The notes beneath the pieces were generated by a model, which worked only from the letters and a program-made list of their open reading frames with translations, had not been told where the DNA came from and searched no databases. Positions 46,101 to 58,414 of a DNA stretch of 64,000 bases are shown here, in pieces; the stretch's first letter is position 1, and the number at the start of each line of letters is the position of its first letter. The stretch is from Pulicaria dysenterica (taxonomy: Eukaryota; Streptophyta; Magnoliopsida; Asterales; Asteraceae): assembly GCA_947179395.2 (NCBI GenBank), contig OX359289.1, positions 82,325,729 through 82,389,728 on the forward strand, given 5' to 3'. Position numbers and translations under genes: made by a program.

Positions 46101-47418
46101 TCATGAATGAGGGTGTGCTTTCTGCTGGCTGTTCGATTGGTTGGTCAGGGGTGCCCACGGGAGATATATCAAGTTCAAAGGAAGGGGCACCTTCGTGGTG
46201 GGAAGCAGACTCATTAAGAGAGGATTCAGAACTGGATGACTCAGAAATGTCAAGACCAAGTTCTTCTAGTACAGCTTGGGTGCAGGTGGATTGAGAAAGA
46301 GACTGAACAATGGCTTGAATGGTGGCGGGATCATATGCATCCCCTCCCTCTCTACTCTCTACACCTTCACCTTCTTCACCACCCCTCTCAACATTTTCTC
46401 TCTCCACTCTCCTCTCAGCATCTCCCACAGATGACTGAGGCCTATTTGCTATATCCTCACTTGGTGCTACTCCTCCTTGGGTAGGTATGGCCAGCTCTGG
46501 CACAACCATAGGAGGTATTCCTACACTCTCCCTATAACTCTTAACAATATCATTTTGCTCACAAAGATTTAAGAGAGATACAGGGAATGGTCTTGGAATT
46601 GGTAGATTGGCAGGAACAGCAGGTTTTATGTGCAAGAAAAGTTTTGGAGTAATAGAAGGTAAACATGTCCTCCGAGGAATATCAGCATTCCGATCCATCA
46701 CAAACTGGATGATCATTGGTAGGAAGCGGTGGTACGGCAGCATGTTTGCATCTTTCTACTTTTGGGAATTCTTCCTTTGCATAGTAGCTTTAATATCTTG
46801 GAAGAGAAGAAATGCATAGTCTATATGCATATGGTTAGCTGCAGCGACAAAAATTTTGAGCTGATACTCAGTGGGGAATTCATAACCCGAGTGCTTTGGG
46901 GTGAGACACCTTTGAAGCACTGTCATTAATGTATTATACTTTGGGTGCAAGTTGTTGCGTTTGAATTGACCTTTACGTGTGAGCTCACCATCATACCCCA
47001 TCTCCATTATAGCTGCAAGACATGCATCCTCGTCTGGGATTTCCTCAAAGTCTGTTGTAGGAGGTCTGCTGTCTGCTATGGGTAGGGCAAAAATTGTTCT
47101 AAGGCGACTAAGAGATATATTGACTTGAAATTCGTCGACCTCAGCATGGATTACTTCATAACCCCTGTCATTGATCCGCACATCACATGTTTTCCAAAAT
47201 TGTTGAACGTATAGTTCAGGTACATGTGTGCCTGTTTTGGCTGGGTTATAGGTCAGCAGGTGATTGAGTGGGTGTATTTTGAGAATTTCAGTGACAATTG
47301 GGTAGGTAAGGTTTCTCAGTTTTCTTAAGTCAACAAAATGGTTGTTTTCATGAGATTTGGTGTTAAGGAATTCTGCTTGGGGCATGATCTCCTCTGGGTC
47401 ACGTACAGCTTGAGCCAT
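43170..47418 (-). pseudogene. Element E 3' ORF, about 1,410 codons
   Basis: Begins MAQAVRDPEEIMP at 47418. One in-frame stop lies at 46756 and one frameshift near 45760; otherwise open to 43170. N-terminal domain: PLNHLLTYNP, PELYVQQFWK, FKRNNLHPKYNTLM-TVLQRCLTPK, MHIDYAFLLFQDI. An acidic Ser/Glu region follows, then Pro/Ser linkers, GAIQGLEGNPTGANIP and a predicted coiled coil with a Gln-rich end. Basic clusters KRRRDD and EKRRKYM look like nuclear localisation signals. A second charged region contains ALRRKEREAISRREARRKPK. The C-terminal alpha-helical domain ends IRKWQVAFGIRNKSAYE. No signal peptide or transmembrane helix is seen, which argues against an envelope protein. Confidence 0.8.
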
Positions 47419-48790
47419 TCTATCTGTACAGATTGATAAAACAGTTAAGTTAAGGATAAAGAGATATGCATGACAAAAGTTTGACCCATGTTGACCAATG
47501 TTCTAACACCCTAAGTGTTGAACCCTCACTGTGTACAGGATGATTTTTAGTATAAAAAAGTTGTTTTGAAACTTTGAGAGTGTCAATTAGATAGTGCTGA
47601 ACAACTTTGTAGTACTGGAGCATAGTCCAAAAATCACCCTAACACCTCTTTTTAGGCCAAAAACCAAATTGTTAGTGTATGTTTATACCCCCCAAGAACA
47701 CGAAGAACATTTTTCGAGATTTTTGAAATATTTTTACATCAAAGTGTTCCCCAAGTGTTCAAAATACCCATCGCATACTTTGTTTCATCAAACAAGTTTG
47801 TTTCGTGTACCAAACATCCCTTCAAAGTGTTGAAAACCTCATTCTCATATGGGTGTTCTAGGCCAAAAATTACCCTTTTTTTTAACTGAAAATCTTCAAA
47901 ATGTAAACCGTACAAGTTGTTACCTTTGAGATTAGGAGTATTTTGACACTAAAATTGCAAATTTTGGCAGAGTAACGGAATGTTTTTCGAAATCAAGTAA
48001 CCAACAAAACGAGAGAACACTTAGTCGAATTTTCGAATTTTGAATCGTGTGAAGGACGTTTGGTAACTGATGGGTAACTTATGTCAGTGAAAAAAGACAC
48101 ATGTTGTGCTCTGATTGGCCATCCAAGTCGGTTAAATACATGGCTGCTAGCCAATGCGAATGGTAAAGAAACCCGGCTGATAGAAGTGTTGAATCGCATG
48201 CGATTAACTCTTTGGTGTGTTAATCGCATGTGAATCACCCTTTGGTTAATAGCATGCGAATCACTCTTTGTTTATCAATCGCATGCGAATCACCCCTTGC
48301 ATGCGAATCAACCTTTGTTTATCAATCGCATGCGAATCACCCCTTGCCTTTGTTTATCAAATGCATGCGAATCACCCCTTGCATGCGAATCAACCTTTGT
48401 TTATCAAATGCATGCGATTGAACCAATACTTGAAAAATTTATGAACAATCAAAATATCTGAATTTTGAGAATTGAAACTTTAGTTTTTCAGATATGTTTG
48501 ATTTGAATGTTTTTTTGACACACTCCCCCTAGACTTAGGCTTTGTTTTTTAAAGTTTTTAAGTTTAGACCAAGTCCTTAATTTGGAGTGTGTCAGTTGTA
48601 GTAAACTTCTTCCCCTACACATGTGCCCAATGTGTATCAAAGTTCTCCCCCTACACATTTGCAACATGTGTAAAACCAGGAACAAACACCCCCTCGATTG
48701 ATGCAGTGAATATCTGAACAGAGAACAAACAGTATAACACCTACTCTAAACAAAAGAAAAGAAAGGAAAAGAAAAGAAGGTAACAGTATG
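47419..48790 (-). repeat. Element E spacer with GCATGC palindrome array
   Basis: Non-coding spacer between pol and the 3' ORF. At 48188-48420 lies a tandem-like array of about ten CGCATGCGA-type units spaced 20-35 bp, several as ATCGCATGCGAATC and one as the full palindrome AATCGCATGCGATT type, separated by CCTTTGTTTATCA. CCGGCTGATAG at 48176 is the second motif of the leader. Several CTCCCCCTA tracts (minus TAGGGGGAG) occur at 48520-48660. The 47590-47833 frame seems incidental. Confidence 0.85.
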
Positions 48791-51700
48791 CTAGATTTGT
48801 AGATTGAGCATGCCTAACTTGGATACCAACCCAGTGAATCGACTTTCGTCTAATGGTTTGGTAAACAGGTCAGCCAGCTGATTTTCAGTAGGCACATACT
48901 GTAGCTCAATTAATCCTTTCTCAACGTTATCTTTTATGAAGTGATAACGTATATCAATATGTTTGGTTTTAGAGTGGTGTACCGGATTGCAGGAGATGGC
49001 GATGGCAGACTGAGAGTCACATAAAAGTGGAATTTTGTCATACCTGAGACCAAAGTCCGATAATTGTGTACATATCCATAGACTCTGTGAGCAGCACATT
49101 GCAGCAGCAACATACTTAGCTTCTTTGATGCCCAACAGACTAACCGATCTCCCAGAAAGTGTGCACTACCAGAGGTGCTTTTCCTATCAATTCTGCAACC
49201 GGCATAGTCAGCATCTGAGTAAGCATGTAGATCCAAATTTGAATCTTTCGGATACCACAGACCTAGATCCATAGACACTTTAAGATATCTGAATATCCGC
49301 TTGACTGCCAGAAGATGTGACTCTTTAGGGTTTGCCTGAAATCTGGCACAGAGATAGGTAGAGAACATGATATCCGGACGACTAGCAGTGAGATACAGTA
49401 ACGATCCAATCATCCCACGATAGTTTTTCAGATCTACAGGAGAACCATCAAGATCTGCCGAGAGTTGTGCCTTAGCAGCCATGGGTGTGGATATGGGTGA
49501 GCAGTTAATCATATCATACTTCGTGAGAAGATCTTTGATGTACTTTGATTGGCAAATAAAGCTTCCATGACTTAACTGCTTCACCTAGAGTCCGAGAAAG
49601 AATGACATCTCCCCCATCATGCTCATTTGGAATCTGTTTGCCATGATTTTAGCAAACTCGTCACTGTATTTTGGATTTGTAGATCCAAAAATAATATCGT
49701 CCACATATATCTGAACCAAAATTTTATCCCGACCCTTTGTCTTTGTGAAGAGAGTGGTATCTGTCTTTCCTTTGGAGTAGCCTTCATCAATCAAATATTC
49801 AGATAAGACGTCGTACCATGCACGCGGAGCTTGCTTTAACCTGTACAAGGCCTTATCTAAGATATAAACATGATTTGGATGTTTTGAATTGATGAAACCC
49901 TCGGGCTGTGAGACATAAACTTCTTCTTTAAGTACACCATTAAGAAAAGCTGTCTGCACATCCATTTGGAAGACACGAAAGCTTCTAGAGGCTACATAAG
50001 CAAGAAATAGCCGTATGGCTTCAATGCGAGCAACAGGGGCAAAAGTTTCATCATAGTCAATGCCCTTCTATTGATTGTATCCCTTAGCAACCAACCTAGC
50101 TTTGTTACGGATGACCACTCCATCCGAATCCCGTTTGTTCTTGAATACCCATTTAGTTCCGACAACAGATTTGCCATATGGAAGAGGAACTAATCTCCAG
50201 ACTTTAAGGCGATCAAATTGGTGTAATTCCTCCTGCATGACAATTACCTAATCTGGATCATCTAATGCGTCACAAGTCTTAGTGGGCTCAATGATGCTTA
50301 AGAAACCAGAGAATTGGCATTCGTTTGATGTTGCGGATCTTGTTTGAATGTCAACTGAAGGATCTCCAATGATGTTCTCTTCAGAGTGATGTCTGGTCCA
50401 CTTAATTTCATGGGAGGTGGAAGATGAAGGAATGAGATCTTGTAAGTGTCGTGCTTCTTCTTCATCTTCTCTGGAGAAATTTAGGTCTGAATCAAACACA
50501 GGTGAGCTATCTTGGACAGCTATAGAAGCAGTCACAGGGGGCTGTGTGACCGAGACAGATGTAGAATCTTCAGCATATAAATCAGCAAATGGGTTTGTCT
50601 CAGTGACCGTAGGAGTTGTGATAGTGACACTTGTTTGTGCAGCTGTGTTGTTCCTGTTTTCAGTCACAACTGGGGAAGATTCAGAACGAAAGAAATCAAA
50701 CCTAAAGTCAAGATTAGAATTTGAACTGGAAGAAATGTTTGATTCTTTATTTTGAATAACCGGTCCTGAACAGGTATGTTCAGAAGCAACTACTGTTGAT
50801 TTAGGTGGAAATTCGGTAACATTCAATGTATCATCAAATGTTACGTTGATACTTTCAACAATGCTCTTTGTACGTTTGTTAAAAACTTTGTAGGCTTTGG
50901 ACTCAGTAGAATAACCTAGGAAAACAGCATCATCCGCTTTGGGAGCAAATTTTCCTAGATTATCCTTGTCATTTAGTACAAAGCACCTATTACCAAATAC
51001 ATGGAAGTATTTGATATTAGGCACTATGCCATTGGCTAGTTCATATGGAGTTTTATTAAAGCGTTTGTTTATGAAAGAGCGGTTTTGCGTGTAGCAGGCA
51101 GTGCTGATTGCTTCAGCCCAGAAGGAAGGTGGGAGCCCGGAATATGAAAGCATTGTTCGGGCAGCTTCAACCAAAGTTCTATTTTTTCGTTCCACTACAC
51201 CATTTTGTTGTGGTGTGTATGCAGCAGAGAACTGGTGGTTGATTCCCACAAGGTCACAGAAGCTCTTCAAAGTACTGTTTTTGAATTCCGTTCCATTGTC
51301 TGTCCGGATAGAGACAACACTCTGACTATGCTTGTTCTGCTGTTGTTTGATGAAGGAAATGATTGTTGGAGTGGCTTCATCTTTTGAGCGCAGAAATTTG
51401 ACCCAAGTATATCTAGAGTAGTCATCCACCATGACTAAAATATACTTCTTCCCATTCTTGGACTGGATTCTCATAGGACCACACAGATCCATGTGCAGGA
51501 GTTCCAAAGGCTTCGTAGTGCTAAATACTTGTTTAGATTTATGAGAAGCCTTCTTCATTTTTCCTTTTTCACAATCTGCACACAGATGATCCTTCTTGAA
51601 CCTTAACTTTGGAATGCCTCTCACCAAGTCACCAGTGACTAATTTGTTAATATTTTGAAAGTTCAGGTGAGAGAGTTTTCTGTGCCATTGCCAAGTCAGA

Positions 51701-52101
51701 TCCGTAGATGCTTCGGACAGTAGACACACAGAGGTAGGAGAGTCATATTTTTCCAAGTCAATGGAATACAGGTTAGAATTTCTGGAACCTGCGAGCAACT
51801 CATCTCCATTTTCAGTTAAAACTGAACATTTGTTATTTTTGAACACGACCTCTAGGTCTTTATCATAGAACTGTCCAATGCTGAACAAGTTATGACCCAA
51901 CCCTTCAACATATGAGACTTTCTTGATCTTGATGTGCTTTTTCTCAATGTCTCCGTACCCCATTATTAGTGCAACATTGTCGTTCCCAAAACGTACATTC
52001 CCGGAGTACTTAGGAACATAGTTCTTGAGAAGGCTTTTGTTGCCAGTCATATGTTTGGTGCAGCCGGAGTCAAGGTACCACAAGTGAGGCACCTGCAACA
52101 A
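48791..52101 (-). pseudogene. pol: Element E pol (PR, IN, RT, RNase H)
   Basis: 52101-50248 is open for 617 codons: protease-like LWYLDSGCTKHMTG; integrase zinc finger WHRKLSHLNF...CADCEKGK; catalytic Asp in LHMDLCGP, Asp in IRTDNGTEF, Glu in NGVVERKN; FHVFGNRCFVLND. A Trp codon after DDPD is now TAG (near 50251). RT runs 50230-49585 with GTKWVFKNK, a TAG in NQ*KGID (near 50068), VFQMDVQTAFLNG and active site YVDDIIFGST, then a TAG at 49585. The thumb and RNase H follow at 49584-48791 (NYRGMIGSLLYL, DADYAGCRIDRKSTSG, a frameshift near 49135, LLCDSQSAI, LADLFTKPLDE, SKLGMLNLQI). About five lesions in all. Confidence 0.9.
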
Positions 52102-52433
52102 GAGAATAAAGCACGTTCAGGTCCCCATATAAGGATGGGTCCTTGATTGTTAGTTCCTAAAGGTGGTTGAGTAGTGATTGTGTCTACTTATTGTGGTAAA
52201 ACTTGAGATGATCTATTCTTAATTACCCATGTGGGTCGAATCTTTTGTCGAGAATGAATAGATTTGGGAGAAATTGGCTGAGAAGAAAGTTTCTTTACCA
52301 CTGTTGGTTTGACAGTTGATGGAATCGGAGGTTTTGGATTTGAATGAGTTGCGGAAGCGTTAAGTTTACGAATCCATGGTTGCGAGTAATTCTTAAGAAT
52401 TCTCTGTGGCGTCGGTGCATCAACTTGCTTTTG

Positions 52434-55400
52434 CTAAACTGGAGCACTGTGATTAGTAAGTTTTGCTACTCGTTGAATGGATGATGGCTTAGGTTTTGAA
52501 GGTTTGGAGATTTTGGAAGGGGAATTGCGAGAACGCTTTTGAGAATGCAAGTGTTTTTCTTGTGCAATCCACGCCCTTTTAAATGTTTCAAAGCCCTGCC
52601 ATCTGTAGACTTCCAGTTCCTTGATCGTGAGCAATCGGTTGGATTTGTTTAAGCTTTTAAGTGCATGAGATTTACGAGTGGTGATCCATTGATTAATGAT
52701 GTAGCCTTTTGAATTTAAAAATGGAACACAAACTTGATTAGCATAAAAATCAGTCCAATCAGCACATGGTTTAACACCTAAAGACTTTCTCAATTGATCA
52801 TAACAACAATTAAATTCACAGTGTCCATGAGTACAACCGTCACTTATACAAAACATGGTAAAAGCAGTTTTACCTTGTGAACTGGAATGATTACAAACAG
52901 AATCAAACATCAAAACGTTTTCACAGACAGGTTTCAAATTTGAACACCTCCTAGTGGATCTAGGAATAACTCTTTCCCATGATGTATTTATTTCAAACTT
53001 CTTGTTTCCAGCATTCTTCACATCTGCAGCAGAGGATAAAAGATTAGAATGAAGTCGTGGTCGACTGGCTGCAGCTCGTGATGATTCAGGTACGTCTAAG
53101 TTCACACGAGAACTGTGACTAGAAGTGGAAAGTTGCTTTGGTTTGTAAATCTGTTTAAGTTTAAGATTTGTTACCGCAGTATGATTAACAGATTTTACTT
53201 GTTTGACATTTTGTGAAGATGTAGACACATGTTTGGAACCTTCAAGTCGTTCATCTTATACGATTCCCTGTGGTGAGAAGGTAAATGGAGTAGGTGGTTC
53301 CAGTGCAGTTTCGACCTCTTTGATTCGTTCAAGCAATTCAAAATTTTCTTTGCACAAGTCGTCAATGATCTTGCCATCAAGATTGAATACCGTTTGGAGA
53401 CGCTTGTAGAGGATGGCGTTTTCTTGAACTAGTGGAGAGGGTTCAGATGTGGTTTCTGATTGGAAGGCTTTGGTAAGGTCATCTTGAACTAGATGAGTGA
53501 AGCAAAACTTTTGTAAGGTTTGAAACCTTTGCTGTAATTCCTTGTGGGGAATGTATTCAACAGTGGGCTTTGGTGAAACAGGAGAGTAGAGTTCTTCATC
53601 AGAATAGACAGAAGATGAAACATCAGTATCACATGATGACGTGAGACAGGTGAGGTATGAGTCATTGAGATCAGAGTAGTCAAATGTAATTGCAGTTCTG
53701 AGATTAAGAGTTCGTTTGACATCTTCTTCAATACGTTCCTCTTCTTGACCAATAAAAACCATCAGTTGGGTAAGGCCTTCGCCAAACAGATCAGCATTAT
53801 ATAATTGTTTGGACGTAATCTTTCTCAATTTGAAGCCCAGCCCATTGAAATTCCATCTGGAGAAAGGACGTTCCTTTTCTTTGTATTGAGAGATGGTCTG
53901 TTCACTTTGATCACGTTTGGACAGAAGATACTCAAGTTCATTGATTCTAGAGTAAAGAGTACTTAGTTCATTCCTAAGTTCATTTTTGAGAATTTCTGAA
54001 TCCTTTTCAGCACATACACATTCTGCTTTAAGATCTATTATAGTGCTATTTGTCTTATTGGTTAATTCTAAGAATTCAGATTCTTTCACAGCTAATTGAG
54101 ACTTAAGGCTAATTAAATCGTTTTCTAACTGTGTAATTACTATTTGTGCCTCTTTATCCTTGTTGCGTGAAACATCTTCTAGAACTTGATTTCTAGTGGT
54201 TAACTCTATTACCTGATTTTCTAACTCTTTCATTCGGATTAATATGGTTTGTATGTGTTCATGTTTAAAACCCATATTATAGTTAGAGTTAGAAGATACA
54301 TTCCCGCTTTCCAAGCTTTCCTCATCTGAATCAGAGAGATCATCACCATTATCATCCTCTCTACTTCCTCCACCATTGTGAGCCATTAAACAGAACTGTG
54401 CATGATCTTCACCATCCAGATCACTGTCCGATTCTGTATCATCCAAGAATTGATCTTCTTCTACTAGCAGCGCGTTCCCAGCCTGTCTTTGTTTGAACAG
54501 ACGGTACTTCTGCCGATAGTATTCTGCGTCTTTGGTCTTTTTCATGGGGCAGTTCTGGATTAGATGCCCTGGTCTTCCACAGTTGTAGCACTTGGGGTCG
54601 GTTTTCTTTTCCTCCTTCTTCTCATCCCTCTGGTACCTTGGCTTGTCAACAGGAGCAGCTCTTTCGGGTCTCCTTGAACCTGATGTTAACCGTTGTCTAT
54701 TCTTAGTCTTGCTGAAACGGTTCATGAAGTTCTTGTTGGCCACAGTGAGAGCTTGAAATGCAGCTTCTATTGAATCATCATCATCATTATCATGATCAGA
54801 ATCACTGAGAACCACTTGTTTCAGTTTCAAGGATCTTGATGATGTTTCCCTATTGATTCTGTCAGCCACCACCAAGGCAAGAGGGTCAGCAACTGGTTGT
54901 TTAGGGAGAGATTGCAAGATTTCATCTTGATACTGATTGAGATCTTCGAAGATATTGTGGAAGGTGACCGATGTAAGATCTTTATTGATCTGTTTGTAAA
55001 GTCTGGCATAGCCTTTCCACTCAGAACCTAATGAATTCAGAAAAACACAGTTTAAATCAAGGTCAGTTCTGACAATTTGATTAGATCTCATTTCATTTTG
55101 TAGCTTGCAGAATCTCCCATATGTTTCAGAGAGCAGTTCATTTTCTCGAGCCTTGAAGTCATGATAGTTGTTGACTAGCTGAGTTCGTTTGATTTATTCT
55201 CCTTGCTCAGTGCCCTGAAGTTGTTTCTTGATCTCATCCCAGATTTCCTTGGCTGTGCCCAAACTATCTATTTTGAGATAGATTTCTGATGAGAGGCCCT
55301 GCTTGAGGTAGTACTTGGCCAGTTTCTCAGCTTTCTTTGTATCTCTTTCTGTAGTGGTCATCTCATCATGAGTCTTCTCTCTTTCATGTATGGGAATGCC

Positions 55401-55604
55401 AGGGTTGTTGTCTGGATCTGCTTCAACTACCCTCATGAATTTGGTGTTTCCTTTGTTGATGCATTCAATCATCTTGTCACCGAAGAGTTCGTTATGCTCA
55501 ATGAAGTCCATGAACCTTCATTTCCAGACATTGTATTCCCCCCGAAACAAAACAGGAGGTTTTGTATCGGTGCCAATGGACATCATTTCATTTGTACTTG
55601 ACAT
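52434..55604 (-). pseudogene. gag: Element E gag
   Basis: ATG at 55602-55604 (MSSTNEMMSIGTDTKPP). In-frame stops: TGA at 55518 (in VWK*RFMDF; A has Gly there), TAA at 55194 and TAG/TGA-type stop at 53256; otherwise one frame to 52434. UBN2-type gag domain with ELLSETYGRFCKLQNEM. CCHC zinc knuckle CYNCGRPGHLIQNC at about 54,590-54,550. A long coiled coil (54,290-53,900), then an acidic linker, then a Cys/His-rich segment (FCISDGCTHGHCEFNCCYDQ at about 52,855-52,795) also present in A. Large gag for a copia element. It is the reference that shows what A has lost. Confidence 0.85.
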
Positions 55605-56880
55605 GATTAGTGATGTTTGTGAGAAATGATCGTTCACTTGTAAGATGGTTTGATTGTTCGAAAGCTTGATTTTAGAAATGACTTGAGAGTTTGATTAAAG
55701 AACTAAGTCTTTGGAATTTCAATTTTGAATTAGATCTTGAGAGGATTAAATTCAACTTTGAACTAACTAGACTTGTGGTAATGTAATTCACCTTTGAATT
55801 AAATTTGATTTAAATTAAATTCAATTATGAATTAGATTGTTTGATTAAGTCCAGCTGTCTTAAAGTTCTTTAAGTCAAGTCCAAAGAGTCAATCACTTGT
55901 CCAAGTCTTAGGAATGTCACTGTTTTGAGTTTTGTCTTATCGAATGCGAATAGATCCAATAGAGTGAGATTGAGTGAGTAAATTCCTTGAAAACAAATGG
56001 GCAGAGTAAGGACTTAGTATCGATTAATAAAGTAACCAATCGAATGCGATTCAATCCTGTTGCATCAAACACTTAGGAGATAAAACAGTTAGTCCTGACA
56101 ATCAAATGTGATTGCCAATAGAGTGAGTGAATAGTACAAAAATAAGTCAAGAGTTAATCACATGCGAATCAATAAAGGACTTAGAAAACTCTTCAATCGC
56201 GTGCGATTAAAGTGTTGAACTTAGAAACTTTTTAATCGCGTGCGATTAAAGTGTTTACACTTAGAAAATTTTAATCACATGCGATTCCTAGGGAATGAGC
56301 CGGCTGATAGGGTATCCACACAGATCCGGCTGATAGAATACCAAGTGTGAATCGCGTGCGAATGCCTTTGAAGATCAGGCTGATAGAATATCAACACTTA
56401 ACAGTTCCTTGTGACTCTATAAGCCGCACAACCCAATCGCGTGTGATAGGGGATCCGGCTGATAGAGTATATGTGTCCTTTTCAAATCAGATTGCCATAC
56501 CCTAAATAGTGTCTAACCACTTGTACTTGATTGGTATGGCAAGTACTTGATTTTCCTTGTACAACACTTAATCTATTATGAACTTATAATTAAATAAATT
56601 ACAAAATACGATTTCTTCTTCTTCAAGTTGTACTTTCAGACCAAGAACACCATAAATGCTTAAATACCCAGAAAATTTAATGTTGAAAAAAATGGGTATT
56701 TAATGACCTTCTTGACTTAATGCTTATAAAAACACCCACGGTTTGTGTTTTTCTTCAAAGAATGTTTTGTAACCTTTGTAAGACTATCGAAACAACTCAA
56801 AGGAAAGTTAAAGAAGATGTAGTTTATACCTTTAATGAGTTCTACCTTTAAAATTCGTTTGAGCTTGAGTTTATCTTGAA
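55605..56880 (-). repeat. Element E leader with ATCGCGTGCGAT and CCGGCTGATAG motifs
   Basis: The AT-rich 5' leader (right of gag) contains, from 55938 to 56450, about nine units of the AATCGCGTGCGATT/AATCACATGCGATT type and four of CCGGCTGATAG or close variants (near 56312, 56332, 56376 and 56456). Both motifs also occur in E's pol-to-3'ORF spacer. The rest (56480-56880) shows no feature. Confidence 0.8.
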
Positions 56881-56922
56881 GAAAACTGCGGGGGGCCGCA
56901 CCAATGTGGGGGGGGGGGGGAA
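56881..56922. repeat. Poly-G tract next to a GC-rich PBS-like site
   Basis: A run of 13 G (56908-56920) lies beside GGGGGGCCGCACCAATG. On the minus strand TTGGTGCGGCC follows the LTR-like block after a C-run, the place where a primer binding site would sit, but it is not the initiator-Met type seen elsewhere. Confidence 0.45.
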
Positions 56923-57152
56923 TGTTGGGTTTATGGGGCTCAGCGTTCCCTCGAGCCGGTCAAATCCGCGACTCTTAAACCCACTGCTCCTGTAGCAATG
57001 CAAGATCATCCCACATTTGTGAGGCAAGGGAAATTCATTCTCCTTATAAGGAGGGTGGATCTTACTCTTACCAACTGACGCGTTTTAAAGCCGTGAGGGG
57101 AAACCCAAAGCGGACAATATCGTTGGTCGGTTCCATGGTTTCGGTCCTAACA
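56923..57152 (-). mobile_element. 230-bp LTR-like block (TRIM or solo LTR)
   Basis: Minus strand reads TGTTAGGACCGAAACC...ATAAACCCAACA, with TG...CA ends. It includes ATATTGTCCGCTTTGGG and CCCTCACGG, blocks I recall as common in small eudicot LTR/TRIM retrotransposons. No matching flanking duplication (GGGAA versus AAGTG). It sits exactly where element E's 5' LTR should be and where the first F LTR loses its U5 end, so it marks a rearrangement breakpoint. Confidence 0.5.
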
Positions 57153-58414
57153 AAGTGTTAACAAACTTGCACTACATCCACTCCTTGGCCTCACCCACCA
57201 AGAGTTTGCTCCACTAGCTTCTCTCTTTGAAGGTAGATATAAACCTTTTACACTTCTCTTTTTCACTTGCAAGAATTAACACTTCAAACTTGCAAGTAAG
57301 GTAAAGATAACCTTGCTTCACTCTAATTCTATAGGCTAGAGTTGATCCTTACTTCTCTCAAGTTCTAAAGGCTAGACATGATCCTTACTTCACTCTAATT
57401 TGAAAGGCTAGAGTTGATCCTTACACTATTACAAAATATATAGAAAGATGATGTAGTGTTTAAGCTTTGAAAGCTTTGCTCTTGCTTGATTCTTGATCTT
57501 CAATGATAGATGAATTGATGAATTATCAAATAATATGAGCTCACAAGATAAGAATATATGTTATGTGTTTTAGCTGTACAAGAGGTTGTTGAAACACAAG
57601 ACTTGAGTTGGTTTAAATAAGGAAAAAGGTGCAAGTTCAAAAAGTGTCAAGACTACCCACGGTCGATCCACGGTCGACCGTGGCATCTTCCGTCAGCATT
57701 CTGGAACTTTTTTAGCCTTGCAAATAAAGACGTTGGCCTTATACCAATATCACACACAACCCATTTTTACCATTAAAATGCACTGAAAAGGAGTCTTAGA
57801 AAAGTTGGGTTGGTGTCATACCTTTTATGTTTGAATTTAAACACCAAATAGGAAGTTTAGAAGCCAAATGCATAAAACATGTTGGAAGTTTGCTTCTTTG
57901 GGATATTCCTTTTCCTATAAGTGGTGTTGTGTTATTTTAATGAAAGATCATGTTTGGTATTTGAATTTTTTTTATAAAAGTTTTTATAAAAATTATTTTA
58001 TAAAAACTTAAACTTCTTTAATTAATTATTCTTGTAAGCTCATATTTTCCGAACTCTTGTTTGTAGTTTTCTTCGCCATCGGCTGTCGGGTACGAGTTCG
58101 GCTGACTTCAAGAGGAACAATGTTTAAGAATAGTGAGCTATGCAGTGACGGTTGATATACGGTCGACCGTGGGATCGACCGTGAACACTTTACGCTTTCT
58201 TCAAAACTTGTTTTCTTCATATCTTGTTGAGTTAAATTCTTTTACTTGTTTGTACTTCACTTGATCATCAATTTGAGGCTTGTTAATTTTCTTTAAGAAT
58301 ATAGATATGAACACATGAATAATTTTGATAAGCAATAGTATCACATGTGTATATTTTTATCATCATCAAAATAATGAGTGCACTTTTAAATGTATGACCA
58401 TGTATGCACCAACA
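57153..58414 (-). repeat. Family F LTR, U5-truncated (unit 1)
   Basis: Minus strand starts TGTTGGTGCATACATGG at 58414. Homologous to 60723-62034 of unit 2; the last ~197 bp (U5) are absent. Contains the palindrome CCACGGTCGACCGTGG at 57668-57683 and related copies near 58157-58183. Confidence 0.75.

Larger units (their letters stand above)
43118..56922 (-). mobile_element. Copia element E internal region (SIRE-like)
   Basis: On the minus strand: leader (56922-55605), gag (55604-52434), protease/integrase/RT/RNase H (52101-48791), spacer (48790-47419), long 3' ORF (47418-43170), PPT, LTR. The 5' LTR expected right of 56922 is missing or replaced by an unrelated block. It is homologous to A throughout gag, pol and 3' ORF and is the best-preserved member of that family here, with relatively few stops and shifts. 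Confidence 0.85.

Noticed and set aside
48188..48420. Regular palindromic repeats resembling a CRISPR array
   Set aside because: Units are short (about 14 bp), spacing varies, sequence is inside a plant retrotransposon, and there are no cas genes.
56923..57152. Cassandra-type TRIM with 5S rRNA promoter
   Set aside because: No 5S-like box A or box C sequence could be recognised in the block.
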